Shown in pieces: positions 1-6,755 of a stretch of 33,656 bases of DNA. A model generated the notes under the pieces. It searched no databases and had not been told where the DNA came from. It saw only the letters and a list, made by a program, of their open reading frames with translations. This stretch comes from JAPOPJ01 sp964538885 (GTDB lineage: Archaea; Thermoproteota; Nitrososphaeria; Nitrososphaerales; Nitrosopumilaceae). Location: contig CAZIHR010000127.1 of the NCBI GenBank assembly GCA_964538885.1, positions 1 through 33,656 on the forward strand. Direction: 5' to 3'. Made by a program: the position numbers and the translations under genes. How positions within the stretch are numbered: position 1 is the stretch's first letter; each line of letters starts with the position of its first letter.

Positions 1-996
1 GTCAAGTGACTTCCTGCCGATGAACTTCATTGCATCTAATTTTGGCCTTGCAGTTCTAAAGTACTCTGACATCGCGCAACGCATCTGCACTATAGTAGCA
101 TAATACTCTGACACCAGCACGTCGCGCTTTGACTGGCGCCAGTATTCCTCTATCACACTAAGCTCTGGCGTCGCGGCCGGGAGCCATATGACCTTGACGT
201 TCTCTTTGTTCTTCTTTAGAAACTCGCGTACGATCTCTGCCTTGTGCTGCGGCGCCCTGTCCATTATTATAGCAGTCTTTCCAAAATGTCTGGTTAGCTC
301 CTTCAAATATTCTAGAACTGTCTCTTTGTCAAACTTCTCATAGGTCCGGAAGAACTGCCTGCCATCGGTTGCAATGCTGCCGTACGCTACCACCTTGCCG
401 TGCCGCCCCTTGTATGTAGTTACTATGGGCTCCCCCTCACGTGAGCAGTACTTTGCGCCGGTGGCCGGGTCGTCTATGAACATTGCCTCATCAAAGACCA
501 CGATGGTGAAATATTCTGATTTCAGGCGTGAAATACGCCTTTTTGCGCTGTGCTGCCACCTCCTGATCTCCTCTATTCCTGCCCTGTTGATGTGGACACG
601 CTTGACGGTCTTGGGAGTCAGGCCAGTCTTGTGCATTATCCTCCTGACGCTTGTGATATGGTATTTCACACAGAATTTTTTGTGTATGCAACTGCGCAGT
701 CTCTTCAGTGTTATGATACTACCAACATCTGATACCATCTTGGTTATCTTGTCTGTTTCTACCTTGGGCGGCCTGCCTGTCTTGGGGAGGCCCCGGAGGG
801 CGTCTATGCCACCCTCCCTGTACCTCTGCACCCATATTGATACCCAGTTTGGGCACTGCATGAGCGAGTCTGCCACCTCTTGGAAGCTCTTATCATGCAT
901 GCACACCATGTTCACTGCGGCCATCCTGATCTTGATGCTGGCAACTTTCTCCTTCTTGTACGCCTTTCTGAGATCTTCTGATTTTTTTGCTGGCAT
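1..996 (-). CDS. IS630-family DDE transposase (C-terminus cut by window edge)
   Basis: The frame is open for 332 codons from the ATG at 996 to the window edge without a stop, so this copy looks intact as far as it is visible. An N-terminal helix-turn-helix segment (about residues 20-110, with GRPPK) is followed by an RNase H-like DDE domain. I see the first Asp in VVFDEAMF, the second in IIMDRAPQH, and the Glu in PELSVIEEYW, which is the usual IS630 spacing and wording. The enzyme would cut and paste the element at TA sites. The visible length is near the family's usual 330-350 residues, so only a few residues should be missing. Confidence 0.9.
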   Translation of the reverse strand, partial: MPAKKSEDLRKAYKKEKVASIKIRMAAVNMVCMHDKSFQEVADSLMQCPNWVSIWVQRYREGGIDALRGLPKTGRPPKVETDKITKMVSDVGSIITLKRLRSCIHKKFCVKYHITSVRRIMHKTGLTPKTVKRVHINRAGIEEIRRWQHSAKRRISRLKSEYFTIVVFDEAMFIDDPATGAKYCSREGEPIVTTYKGRHGKVVAYGSIATDGRQFFRTYEKFDKETVLEYLKELTRHFGKTAIIMDRAPQHKAEIVREFLKKNKENVKVIWLPAATPELSVIEEYWRQSKRDVLVSEYYATIVQMRCAMSEYFRTARPKLDAMKFIGRKSLD

Positions 997-1071
997 TGCA
1001 ATGCGCTACACACAATGATCAAAATGTGTTTCTATTGGAAATATTTGACCTCAAGAACATTTGCACTACAG
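1..1071 (-). mobile_element. IS630-family insertion sequence, copy 1 (partial, other end outside window)
   Basis: The element holds a DDE transposase read on the minus strand. Its upstream end is set by comparison with the inverted copy at the other window end: the two agree from the start codon out to the terminal CTGTAG and the adjoining TA, then diverge within 2-4 bases. A TA next to the terminus fits the TA target preference of the IS630/Tc1 group. TATA is shared on both sides, so the boundary is uncertain by 2-4 bases. The second terminus lies before base 1. Confidence 0.85.
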
Positions 1072-1105
1072 TATATGTTGATTCTTGCTCTCGATCTGCT
1101 CGGAT

Positions 1106-1180
1106 CTAACTATACTTACATTGACCACATTCAAATTTCAAATCAAGCAAGTCTCCATACGTGAGCCCAAACCGCCGCCA
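1106..1180 (-). pseudogene. Possible gene-end remnant with CxxC tail next to IS copy 1
   Basis: A 24-codon frame closed by TAG reads WRRFGLTYGDLLDLKF followed by ECGQCKYS. It has no start codon and is preceded in frame by a stop. The composition looks protein-like and includes a CxxC pair, so it may be the 3' end of a gene broken near the insertion sequence. A stretch this short can also arise by chance. Confidence 0.2.
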
Positions 1181-1308
1181 TTATGACGTGGCTTGTGGCA
1201 CATTTGGGTTAACTGATATTTGACACTAACAACATATGATGCCGGCCAGCGGTGTCCAAATCCAACATCGGGGAAAAATCTGGGCAGTGTTATGACACTA
1301 AATAACTG

Positions 1309-1581
1309 TTACACTGACGCGTTTTTTTGTACTTGAGTGATCTCTATTTCTACTGTTTCTAGTGGATCTTCTGTCTGATTTCTACGAATTGAAAGCATCT
1401 TTGGTTTCTCAAAATCTTTTGTGCAGTCTGGACATGCATATACGAGCACTCTGAATTCATTTGGAGCTTTTGGATTTGATAGTCGTGGATAGTATACAAG
1501 TCGTGCACCACAGTCAATACAATATCTATTGACTCGTCTTCTTCTGACCAATGCAAACCTCCTGCACCATATTCTACACAT
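1309..1581 (-). CDS. Small zinc-ribbon protein, unknown function
   Basis: This 90-residue protein has a very basic N-terminus (residues 1-20) and two Cys pairs, C21-x2-C24 and C50-x2-C53, set as a zinc ribbon. The C-terminal third is acidic and hydrophobic (EIEITQ). The ATG at 1581 is the only good start upstream of the first Cys pair. Small zinc-ribbon proteins of this kind are common in Thaumarchaeota and are often nucleic-acid binding, but I cannot assign a role. It stands alone, between IS copy 1 and the tRNA-Asn gene, on the same strand as the tRNA. Confidence 0.6.
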   Translation of the reverse strand: MCRIWCRRFALVRRRRVNRYCIDCGARLVYYPRLSNPKAPNEFRVLVYACPDCTKDFEKPKMLSIRRNQTEDPLETVEIEITQVQKNASV

Positions 1582-1775
1582 GGGTGATTATTAGATCTAC
1601 ACTGTCTAATCCATTACACTCTTTTGTCTTAATCCATCAATATTATATTGAATTGATGGCTACATGAGCATTTTGTGTAATGAATGTGAGTATAATGCCA
1701 AAATTTCCGATGATCTTTGAATCTATAATTGAATTCCCCAGAACTGCCACGCTTTTATAAATGAATAAAATAAGG

Positions 1776-1849
1776 CGCCGCCCACCAGACTTGAACTGGC
1801 GACCAACGGATTAACAGTCCGACGCTCTACCACGCTGAGCTAGGGCGGC
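1776..1849 (-). tRNA. tRNA-Asn (anticodon GUU)
   Basis: The minus strand folds as a cloverleaf. The acceptor stem is GCCGCCC/GGGCGGC, the D-stem GCTC/GAGC, the anticodon loop CTGTTAA with anticodon GTT, and the T-arm GCCAG-TTCAAGT-CTGGT with one G-T pair. The outermost anticodon-stem pair (27:43) is a T-T mismatch. The discriminator base is G and CCA is not encoded. No intron is visible. It sits 74 nt from the 36-nt repeat pair described below. Confidence 0.95.
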
Positions 1850-1906
1850 AATACGATTCTACTTTGACAAAAGTGATTTAATCCTTGCTACTATCATAAT
1901 TGCAAG

Positions 1907-1942
1907 GTAACAGCTTGCCTCTGTTAAGTCACTTTTATACAC
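1907..1942. repeat. 36-nt direct repeat, copy 1 (CRISPR-like or promoter-like unit)
   Basis: This 36-nt unit is repeated exactly at 1979-2014, with a 36-nt unique stretch between. It contains an inverted repeat, TAACAG-N7-CTGTTA, followed by CACTTTTATACAC, which holds a TATA-like box. The equal repeat and spacer lengths and the internal hairpin recall a two-repeat CRISPR array. The TATA box next to a palindrome recalls a duplicated operator/promoter. No cas gene is in the window. Confidence 0.7.
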
Positions 1943-1978
1943 GGGACTGATGTTGTTTGTGGCCTCGTTTATCTGCCT

Positions 1979-2014
1979 GTAACAGCTTGCCTCTGTTAAG
2001 TCACTTTTATACAC
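1979..2014. repeat. 36-nt direct repeat, copy 2
   Basis: Identical over all 36 bases to 1907-1942; identity stops sharply at both edges. On the plus strand its TATA-like TTTTATA lies about 50 nt before the GTG of the 46-codon ORF at 2061. On the minus strand the same bases read GTATAAAA, facing the tRNA-Asn gene. Confidence 0.7.
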
Positions 2015-2060
2015 AAATAGGATCGCATAAGAGTCAGCAGATACACGACAATACCTGATT

Positions 2061-2201
2061 GTGATTACCACCCTAGATTGGGCAAATCCAGATCTTACAA
2101 AGATTAAGACATTCTTAAACAAAAGAATTGAACAAAAAGACAAAAAAATTGAGCGGTTAGAAGCAAAATTACTAAAAGCCACAAAACACACAACTAAATG
2201 A
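2061..2201 (+). CDS. Possible 46-aa charged coiled-coil protein
   Basis: A GTG-started frame of 46 codons ends in TGA. After an N-terminal ITTLDWANPDL segment it becomes a Lys/Glu-rich amphipathic stretch (residues about 14-42) with the leucine/isoleucine spacing of a short coiled coil. An overlapping minus-strand frame of 110 codons has an implausible composition, so the plus frame is the better candidate. A TATA-like box in the second 36-nt repeat precedes it by about 50 nt. No family recognised. Confidence 0.35.
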   Translation: MITTLDWANPDLTKIKTFLNKRIEQKDKKIERLEAKLLKATKHTTK

Positions 2202-2347
2202 AATTCCAGAAGCTACAACGTAAGGCAGTTGAATGACTGTCCAAAGCATAAACGAACTGCACATGTGACAAAAATGCCTAATGATCATGAATCAACATGA
2301 TTATGAAAATTTGTTCTTCTGCTCAACATGTACTCTTACATCATAAA

Positions 2348-2635
2348 TCAGTTGAACTTGGAAAAGAATTCTTTGATATCATTGGCGTGTTTTTCTACCA
2401 GGGAGACGATCTCCATATGTTCGTCTGCTGTGGGTTCTCTTTTGTGAAATATCTGGAATGCACTTAGCGCGGATCCTACCATCTCCCCGACAAAAAATCC
2501 ACATAGAAAATCTCCTACATTTTGGCAGTCCCAAACTTGATTGACTCTGGGTGATGCACCGGCCTTTTTGTACAGGTCAAGCGTTTCCTTGATTAATTCA
2601 ATTGTCTTGTTTGTGAATTCAGCATCAAGGGTCAT
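2348..2635 (-). CDS. Conserved-looking unknown protein at the end of the ribosomal operon
   Basis: The product is 95 residues from the ATG at 2635 (97 from a GTG at 2641). It is mostly helical, with one hydrophobic Gly-rich patch (FLCGFFVGEMVGSALSAF, about residues 45-62) that could be a short membrane-associated or buried helix. It begins about a dozen nt after the uL6 stop and is therefore probably co-transcribed with the ribosomal genes. In many archaea eL32 would follow uL6 here; this protein does not resemble eL32. Function unknown. Confidence 0.65.
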   Translation of the reverse strand: MTLDAEFTNKTIELIKETLDLYKKAGASPRVNQVWDCQNVGDFLCGFFVGEMVGSALSAFQIFHKREPTADEHMEIVSLVEKHANDIKEFFSKFN

Positions 2636-2647
2636 TATCACATGACC

Positions 2648-3205
2648 TTATTTTTCAATTCCTTTCTTCTTCTCATATACATAGATGCCATCAAGAAAGA
2701 CTCTGTGATCTTTATTCTTCACTCTGGTGTGTAGTTCTATATTTGCAGCAGTCTGTGTGATGTCGGTCCATACATGGCCTGTAAGCACTACATCTTCGCC
2801 TTTTGAAATAATTTTGGTTTTGCCAATTATTTTTGCCGTTCTTGGTGCATGCTCTCCTTGAAAGTTTTCAATCAATACGGTTTTATCTACTACTTTTACT
2901 GTGATTGGAAAGTGTGCAAATACTACTTTCATCTTGACCGTATATCCTTCCACTAAACCCTCGCAGATGTTTCTTATGATTGATCTTGCCGTGTGTAGTA
3001 TTGCATAATCTTTTTTTCTTTTTCCTTGTGCCTTGATTGTGATACTTCCTACATCTATGTTGAGATCTACAGGTATACCGCGAAAGTTTTTGTAGGTCTT
3101 GCCTAGTGGGCCCTCAAACTGCATCATCCTTTTTTTGAGGGATACTTTGATCTCTTTGGGTACTTGAAGTACCTCTTCAAATTTTCTGGTCTGCTCAGTA
3201 GACAT
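2648..3205 (-). CDS. rpl6: 50S ribosomal protein uL6
   Basis: A 185-residue protein with the two tandem L6 folds. The N-terminal strand pattern (VSLKKRMMQFEGPLGKTYKNF) and the C-terminal GHVWTDITQTAANIE segment near residue 150 are diagnostic of archaeal uL6. It binds 23S rRNA near the sarcin-ricin loop and supports GTPase-factor docking. The ATG at 3205 overlaps the end of uS8 by 11 nt, which points to coupled translation. Length is typical for archaea. Confidence 0.97.
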   Translation of the reverse strand: MSTEQTRKFEEVLQVPKEIKVSLKKRMMQFEGPLGKTYKNFRGIPVDLNIDVGSITIKAQGKRKKDYAILHTARSIIRNICEGLVEGYTVKMKVVFAHFPITVKVVDKTVLIENFQGEHAPRTAKIIGKTKIISKGEDVVLTGHVWTDITQTAANIELHTRVKNKDHRVFLDGIYVYEKKKGIEK

Positions 3206-3587
3206 ATCCTATCAAGAATCCTCCTTTACCTTGATTTGCCGCATCATGGTGTGACATTACGCCCTTGTTTGTAGTTACTAGTAGCATACCCCTATCATAT
3301 GCGGGCAGGTATTGCTGTTCCCATGCTGTATATTCATTGTTTTTTACTTTAAATCTTGGTGATATGGCCCCACACTTTGTAATCTTTGCTAGCAGCTGTA
3401 TCTTGAATTTGCCACCTCGCTTGTCATTCACATGCTCAAATTCTCCTATGTAGCCTTTCTCCTGTAATGTCTTTAGTACTTCTAGTGCAAGCTTTGAGGT
3501 TGGCAAAATAACACAGTCAGATCTTCTACGTGCTTCGTTGTTGTATAGTGTAACGAACAAATTTGCTAATACGTTTGATGCTGGCAT
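3195..3587 (-). CDS. rps8: 30S ribosomal protein uS8
   Basis: From the ATG at 3587 this is a 130-residue uS8, the standard archaeal length. A GTG two codons upstream (3593) directly abuts the uS14 stop and is a less likely start, since archaeal uS8 normally begins M-P-A-x-N-VLANLF. The C-terminal part carries the KGVMSHHDA and GGFLIGYVY segments typical of the family. uS8 binds helix 21 of 16S rRNA early in small-subunit assembly. Confidence 0.96.
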   Translation of the reverse strand: MPASNVLANLFVTLYNNEARRRSDCVILPTSKLALEVLKTLQEKGYIGEFEHVNDKRGGKFKIQLLAKITKCGAISPRFKVKNNEYTAWEQQYLPAYDRGMLLVTTNKGVMSHHDAANQGKGGFLIGYVY

Positions 3588-3593
3588 ACTCAC

Positions 3594-3773
3594 TCACATA
3601 TTTTTTCTGAATCCTAACGACACAGCTACTTCTCTGAAACATCTTCTACACAGCAACAGATCATACTTTTGGATCACTGCAGTATAATCCCCACATCTTT
3701 TACACCATCTTGATCCTCTGCCGAAATTGTGTTTCTTTCTTCCTGTAAATTCATATGATCTATCTTTTGCCAT
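3594..3773 (-). CDS. rps14: 30S ribosomal protein uS14 (zinc-binding type)
   Basis: A 59-codon gene in the gap between uL5 and uS8. It encodes MAKDRSYEFTGRKKHNFGRG, then C24-x2-C27 and C42-x2-C45, the zinc-coordinating set of C+ type uS14, and ends LGFRKNM. Its ATG shares one base with the uL5 TAA stop (TAATG), and its TGA is directly followed by the uS8 start region. The position between uL5 and uS8 is the universal spc-operon order. Confidence 0.95.
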   Translation of the reverse strand: MAKDRSYEFTGRKKHNFGRGSRWCKRCGDYTAVIQKYDLLLCRRCFREVAVSLGFRKNM

Positions 3774-4294
3774 TATACTATCGCCACACTGAACTCCTTT
3801 GCCATGTAATCTCTTGCTTCTTGACTCTTGATGATGTGTGATTTGCCGATTCGTGCTTTATGTTTACTTCTTTTTCTGATGCCATATCCAGGTCTGGTCA
3901 AAGACACCGATACTCCTAGTCCTAATATTCCTATCTGTGGATCATATTTTACATCTGGAATATCTATGTGCTCTCGTATCCCAAATGAATAGTTCCCAAA
4001 ATTATCAAATGACTTTGCCGTTATTTGGTTCCCCTTTGCATCCAGCAATCTCTTTAGGAGCACTTTGGCACTTTCTCCTCTTACTGTAACTGCAACGCCA
4101 ATTGGTTCCCCTTTGCGTACGCCCCAGTCCCTTTGACTTGACTTTGCATCTCTTGCTGCTGGTTTTTTATCTGTGATTTGCTCAAGTGCTTTTTTGGCTA
4201 CCTCGATTGCATCACCTGATCGTCCCACTCCCATGTTTAGAACCAACTTTTCAAGTGATATCTTTTTCATTGTGGACTCTGTTGCATCTGCCAT
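3773..4294 (-). CDS. rpl5: 50S ribosomal protein uL5
   Basis: A 173-residue uL5 with the KLVLNMGVG segment (about residues 16-24), the DAKSSQRDWGVRKGEPIG region, and the GIREHIDIPDVKYDPQIGI stretch. It contacts 5S rRNA and the P-site tRNA. The C-terminus runs a little past the typical bacterial end, as usual in archaea. The gene starts 4 nt after the eS4 stop. Confidence 0.97.
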   Translation of the reverse strand: MADATESTMKKISLEKLVLNMGVGRSGDAIEVAKKALEQITDKKPAARDAKSSQRDWGVRKGEPIGVAVTVRGESAKVLLKRLLDAKGNQITAKSFDNFGNYSFGIREHIDIPDVKYDPQIGILGLGVSVSLTRPGYGIRKRSKHKARIGKSHIIKSQEARDYMAKEFSVAIV

Positions 4295-4298
4295 ATGA

Positions 4299-5015
4299 TC
4301 ATCCTATCTTGATTACTGGTTCCTTTTTTCCTACTACCATAACTATATCTGATGGAATTTCGATCTTCCTTTCACCTAGTGTCAACACTGCCCTTCTTGG
4401 AAGTATGAATGTGCCTTCTTCAATTGATTCTATCTTGCCAGTTTGCCCTGCATTAATTCCACGAGTGATTAAAGCTTGACTTCCAGGCTCCATCTTGATT
4501 GTGTCAAGAATTTTTTGTTCTGGTACTTCCATGACACATGTGTCGCCTATGTTGACATCAATATCAGAGATGACTGAACGACCGTCATGGAACCCTATCT
4601 GATTCTTTCCTTTACTGATCGTGGTCTTGCTTTTTACCCTGACCAACTTTTTGGATTTTTCTGATGAATCAATCTGTACTGGCTGTAGTATCTTTCCACC
4701 CTGAGGAATAAGTCTGTATATTTGTGGTACATTTTCCAGCTCTACTACGTCCATTAGTCCTATTGCATGGTGAAGTGATTTACGAACAATGCCGTCTATT
4801 TTGACCTTGCCTGAATAAATCTGGGCCTTTGCCTCCCTCAAGCTAGTTACCACCTTTAGCATATCTCTTAGAAATACTGCTGTTGGTATGGCCACATCTT
4901 TACCATGTGGCCCAGGTTTTACGGTAATGACAAATCTTTTACCTTTTCTTGCAATTCCCCAGAATGTGGGTGCCATTTGTCGTTTGAGCTTTTTACTTCC
5001 TGAGATATTTCCCAT
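4299..5015 (-). CDS. rps4e: 30S ribosomal protein eS4
   Basis: A 238-residue archaeal/eukaryotic-type S4e. The start GSKKLKRQMAPTFWGIARKG is the family signature; an S4-like RNA-binding domain follows (about 40-105), then the central RPS4E domain and a C-terminal KOW-like segment near residues 175-210 with LITRGINAGQTGKIESIEEG. Bacteria lack this protein. Its ATG shares a base with the uL24 stop (TAATG). It lies between uL24 and uL5, the standard archaeal place. Confidence 0.97.
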   Translation of the reverse strand: MGNISGSKKLKRQMAPTFWGIARKGKRFVITVKPGPHGKDVAIPTAVFLRDMLKVVTSLREAKAQIYSGKVKIDGIVRKSLHHAIGLMDVVELENVPQIYRLIPQGGKILQPVQIDSSEKSKKLVRVKSKTTISKGKNQIGFHDGRSVISDIDVNIGDTCVMEVPEQKILDTIKMEPGSQALITRGINAGQTGKIESIEEGTFILPRRAVLTLGERKIEIPSDIVMVVGKKEPVIKIG

Positions 5016-5545
5016 TATTGTTCCTCCTCTTTTTTCTCTTCTTTTGAGTCTTTACTTATTTTATCTGCATCATCAACTAATCTGTCTTCATCCACACCCA
5101 TCTCATGTTCCTGCTCATCTTTAGCTTCCGTCTCCAACCCTGCATCATCAACTAATCTGTCTTCATCCACACCTAATTCCTGTGAAGGAATTATGGTTTT
5201 TGTGTCATCACTTTTTGTGATCTTTCGTTTACCTTCGTCATTTAGATTGGTGATAAGTAAGTTGGATACATGAATTGCAATGTCTACTTTTTCTCCTTTA
5301 CTCTTCTCTTTTTTTACACCTTCTATAGATACGGTGCCTTGATCTGCAAAGATCTTGGTGACTTTGGCATCCACACCCGTATATTCGCCCCTGATAACTT
5401 TTATCGTATCTCCTACCATGACTCTGTTCCTTTTTTTACCATGTTTATTGCGAAGATCCTTTGACAAGTGGCATGTAAGTTGCTTGCTTCTAGTGTTGTA
5501 ACTAGCTCTATAGACAAGTCTGTTGCGCATTTTCGTGGGCTTCAT
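5015..5545 (-). CDS. rpl24: 50S ribosomal protein uL24 with duplicated acidic C-terminal tail
   Basis: The likely start is the ATG at 5545 (MKPTKMRNRLVYRASYNTRS), just after the uL14 stop; an upstream in-frame start at 5575 would overlap uL14. That gives 176 residues. The N-terminal 110 or so residues are ordinary uL24, with the KOW motif around VMVGDTIKVIRGEYTGVDAKV. Beyond that comes an unusual acidic tail with the block GVDEDRLVDDA present twice, encoded by an exact 34-nt repeat, and ending in a Lys/Glu run. Typical archaeal uL24 is nearer 120 residues and ends before this tail. Confidence 0.95.
   Translation of the reverse strand: MKPTKMRNRLVYRASYNTRSKQLTCHLSKDLRNKHGKKRNRVMVGDTIKVIRGEYTGVDAKVTKIFADQGTVSIEGVKKEKSKGEKVDIAIHVSNLLITNLNDEGKRKITKSDDTKTIIPSQELGVDEDRLVDDAGLETEAKDEQEHEMGVDEDRLVDDADKISKDSKEEKKEEEQ
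5065..5098. repeat. 34-nt direct repeat inside rpl24, copy 1
   Basis: Exact copy of 5140-5173, 75 nt (25 codons) away and in frame. It encodes the downstream GVDEDRLVDDA block of the acidic tail of uL24. The identical DNA indicates a recent in-frame duplication rather than convergent protein composition. Confidence 0.9.
5140..5173. repeat. 34-nt direct repeat inside rpl24, copy 2
   Basis: Partner of 5065-5098; encodes the first GVDEDRLVDDA block of the uL24 tail. Confidence 0.9.
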
Positions 5546-5546
5546 A

Positions 5547-5969
5547 TCATACCACCATTGATGCCAGATTGGCAACTCTTGGCCATTTCTCAGATGCTTC
5601 GGCTGCCACAGGTCCTTTGATGTCTGTTCCCTTTACTTCCCCTTCTGGAGTGATCAGTACTGCCGCATTGTCTTCAAAGCAAACCCTCACACCATTTAGT
5701 CTCCGCACCGCATACTTTTGCCTAATTATCACTGCTCCATATACCTGTTTTTTAAGCTCGGCTGGACCTTTTTTTACAACCACATTGCAAAAATCTCCAA
5801 CTGCGGCGGCAGGCAATCTTGATACACGTGTTTTGTGCTTTTTTACATTAATTACTTCCAAAATTTTTGCACCGGTATTATCTGCACACATGATCTTGGC
5901 CCCTACAGGAATGGATCTTGTCACATATGGACGGAACTCGGCCACACCTTTGCCAGCCTGTTTTGCCAT
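5547..5969 (-). CDS. rpl14: 50S ribosomal protein uL14
   Basis: A 140-residue archaeal uL14 with the core MCADNTGAKILEVINVK (about residues 27-43), the VSRLPAAAVGDFCNVVVKKG segment, and the FEDNAAVLITPEGEVKGTDIKGPV region. The N-terminus has the archaeal extension. It sits at the subunit interface near uL3. Its ATG shares one base with the TAA of uS17. Confidence 0.98.
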   Translation of the reverse strand: MAKQAGKGVAEFRPYVTRSIPVGAKIMCADNTGAKILEVINVKKHKTRVSRLPAAAVGDFCNVVVKKGPAELKKQVYGAVIIRQKYAVRRLNGVRVCFEDNAAVLITPEGEVKGTDIKGPVAAEASEKWPRVANLASMVV

Positions 5970-6292
5970 TATCTCTTAACCTCCACCACAACATATGAAA
6001 CAGATTTTGCTATGGGCCTACACTCTGCTGTCAACACGGAATCGCCTGTCTCTACCTCCATACATTCTGGCACATGTGCATGTATGGTATTCTTGCTCCT
6101 TGCATATCTTTTGAATTTGTTAAAGTATACTGGTGCCTCTTTCTGTAACGTGATGGTTTGTTTTGCCTTACTACCTGTTACTTTACCACCAAATAGCCTG
6201 CCACGTATTGACATTCCACCGTGGAATGGACAATGCGTATCTAAACATTGACGTTTTGGGGCCTTTACATTCAATCCTATATTTTGCGTCAT
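5969..6292 (-). CDS. rps17: 30S ribosomal protein uS17
   Basis: A 107-residue archaeal uS17 with the extended N-terminus (NIGLNVKAPKRQCLDTHCPFHG) and the OB-fold core that follows (GRLFGGKVTGSKAKQTITLQKE). It ends in the conserved RPIAKSVSYVVVEV. It binds 16S rRNA early in assembly. The ATG overlaps the Rpp29 stop by 4 nt (ATGA). Confidence 0.97.
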   Translation of the reverse strand: MTQNIGLNVKAPKRQCLDTHCPFHGGMSIRGRLFGGKVTGSKAKQTITLQKEAPVYFNKFKRYARSKNTIHAHVPECMEVETGDSVLTAECRPIAKSVSYVVVEVKR

Positions 6293-6555
6293 GTCTTTCT
6301 ACCTATTCTGTCAAATGGCCTCTTTGCTATCTTTTGGCCTTGAACTATAATTTTGTCACCGCGTACAGAAAATTCCCATTCATTGATGCCTTTTGGTAAC
6401 ATCTTTCTACCATTCTTTGTATCTATTTTTAACATTGATTTTGTTTCATCTACTACTCTCCCATTTAATCCTACAAATTGAGGATTTGACGATTTAATTA
6501 TCGTTGTTTCCAATCCGATCAGTTCATGTGATGTGATATTTTCTGCCGTAATCAT
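6289..6555 (-). CDS. rnp1: Ribonuclease P protein component 1 (Rpp29/Pop4)
   Basis: This 88-residue protein has the Sm-like fold of archaeal Rpp29: an ENITSHELIGLETTIIKSSNPQFVGLNGRVVDETKSM pattern (split here only by reading; about residues 4-42), then KIDTKNGRKMLPKGINEWEF. It partners Rpp21 on the RNase P RNA specificity domain in 5' tRNA maturation. Its place between uL29 and uS17 is an archaeal hallmark. Both ends overlap neighbours by 4 nt (ATGA). Confidence 0.93.
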   Translation of the reverse strand: MITAENITSHELIGLETTIIKSSNPQFVGLNGRVVDETKSMLKIDTKNGRKMLPKGINEWEFSVRGDKIIVQGQKIAKRPFDRIGRKT

Positions 6556-6755
6556 TCTCTTCCCAACTCATTTAGCCGTGTCATCATTCTTGCAATGTCA
6601 TGTCGTAGGGGCTTTAGCTTACCGCTCTCCTTTCTCAATGTGCCCTGTGATCTGGAGACTGTCAGTTTCATAAGCTCATTTTTTCTTTCTTGAATTTTGT
6701 CTCTAAGGTCTTTCTCGTTGAGTTCCCTGATGGTCTTCATGCTGATTCTGGTCAC
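6552..6755 (-). CDS. rpl29: 50S ribosomal protein uL29
   Basis: A 67-residue two-helix uL29 with IRELNEKDLRDKIQERKNEL and the closing RHDIARMMTRLNE. The frame opens at a GTG (6755) overlapping the uS3 stop by 4 nt, in keeping with the ATGA/GTGA junctions of the cluster; an ATG at 6740 (MKTIRELN) is an equally reasonable start. It sits at the nascent-chain exit and helps dock SRP. Confidence 0.95.
   Translation of the reverse strand: MTRISMKTIRELNEKDLRDKIQERKNELMKLTVSRSQGTLRKESGKLKPLRHDIARMMTRLNELGRE

Noticed and set aside
374..1018. 214-codon plus-strand ORF opposite the transposase
   Set aside because: Shadow of the intact transposase frame on the minus strand; the DDE motifs are on the minus strand.
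1861..1885. Partial inverted match to the 36-nt repeat (AAAAGTGATTTAA) beside the tRNA
   Set aside because: Only about 11 of 12 AT-rich bases agree; not safe to call a third, inverted repeat copy.
1859..2191. 110-codon minus-strand ORF spanning the 36-nt repeats
   Set aside because: Hydrophobic, Ser/Phe-rich composition; its internal repeat is just the 36-mer (12 codons) read in frame, and the plus strand has a more plausible small ORF.
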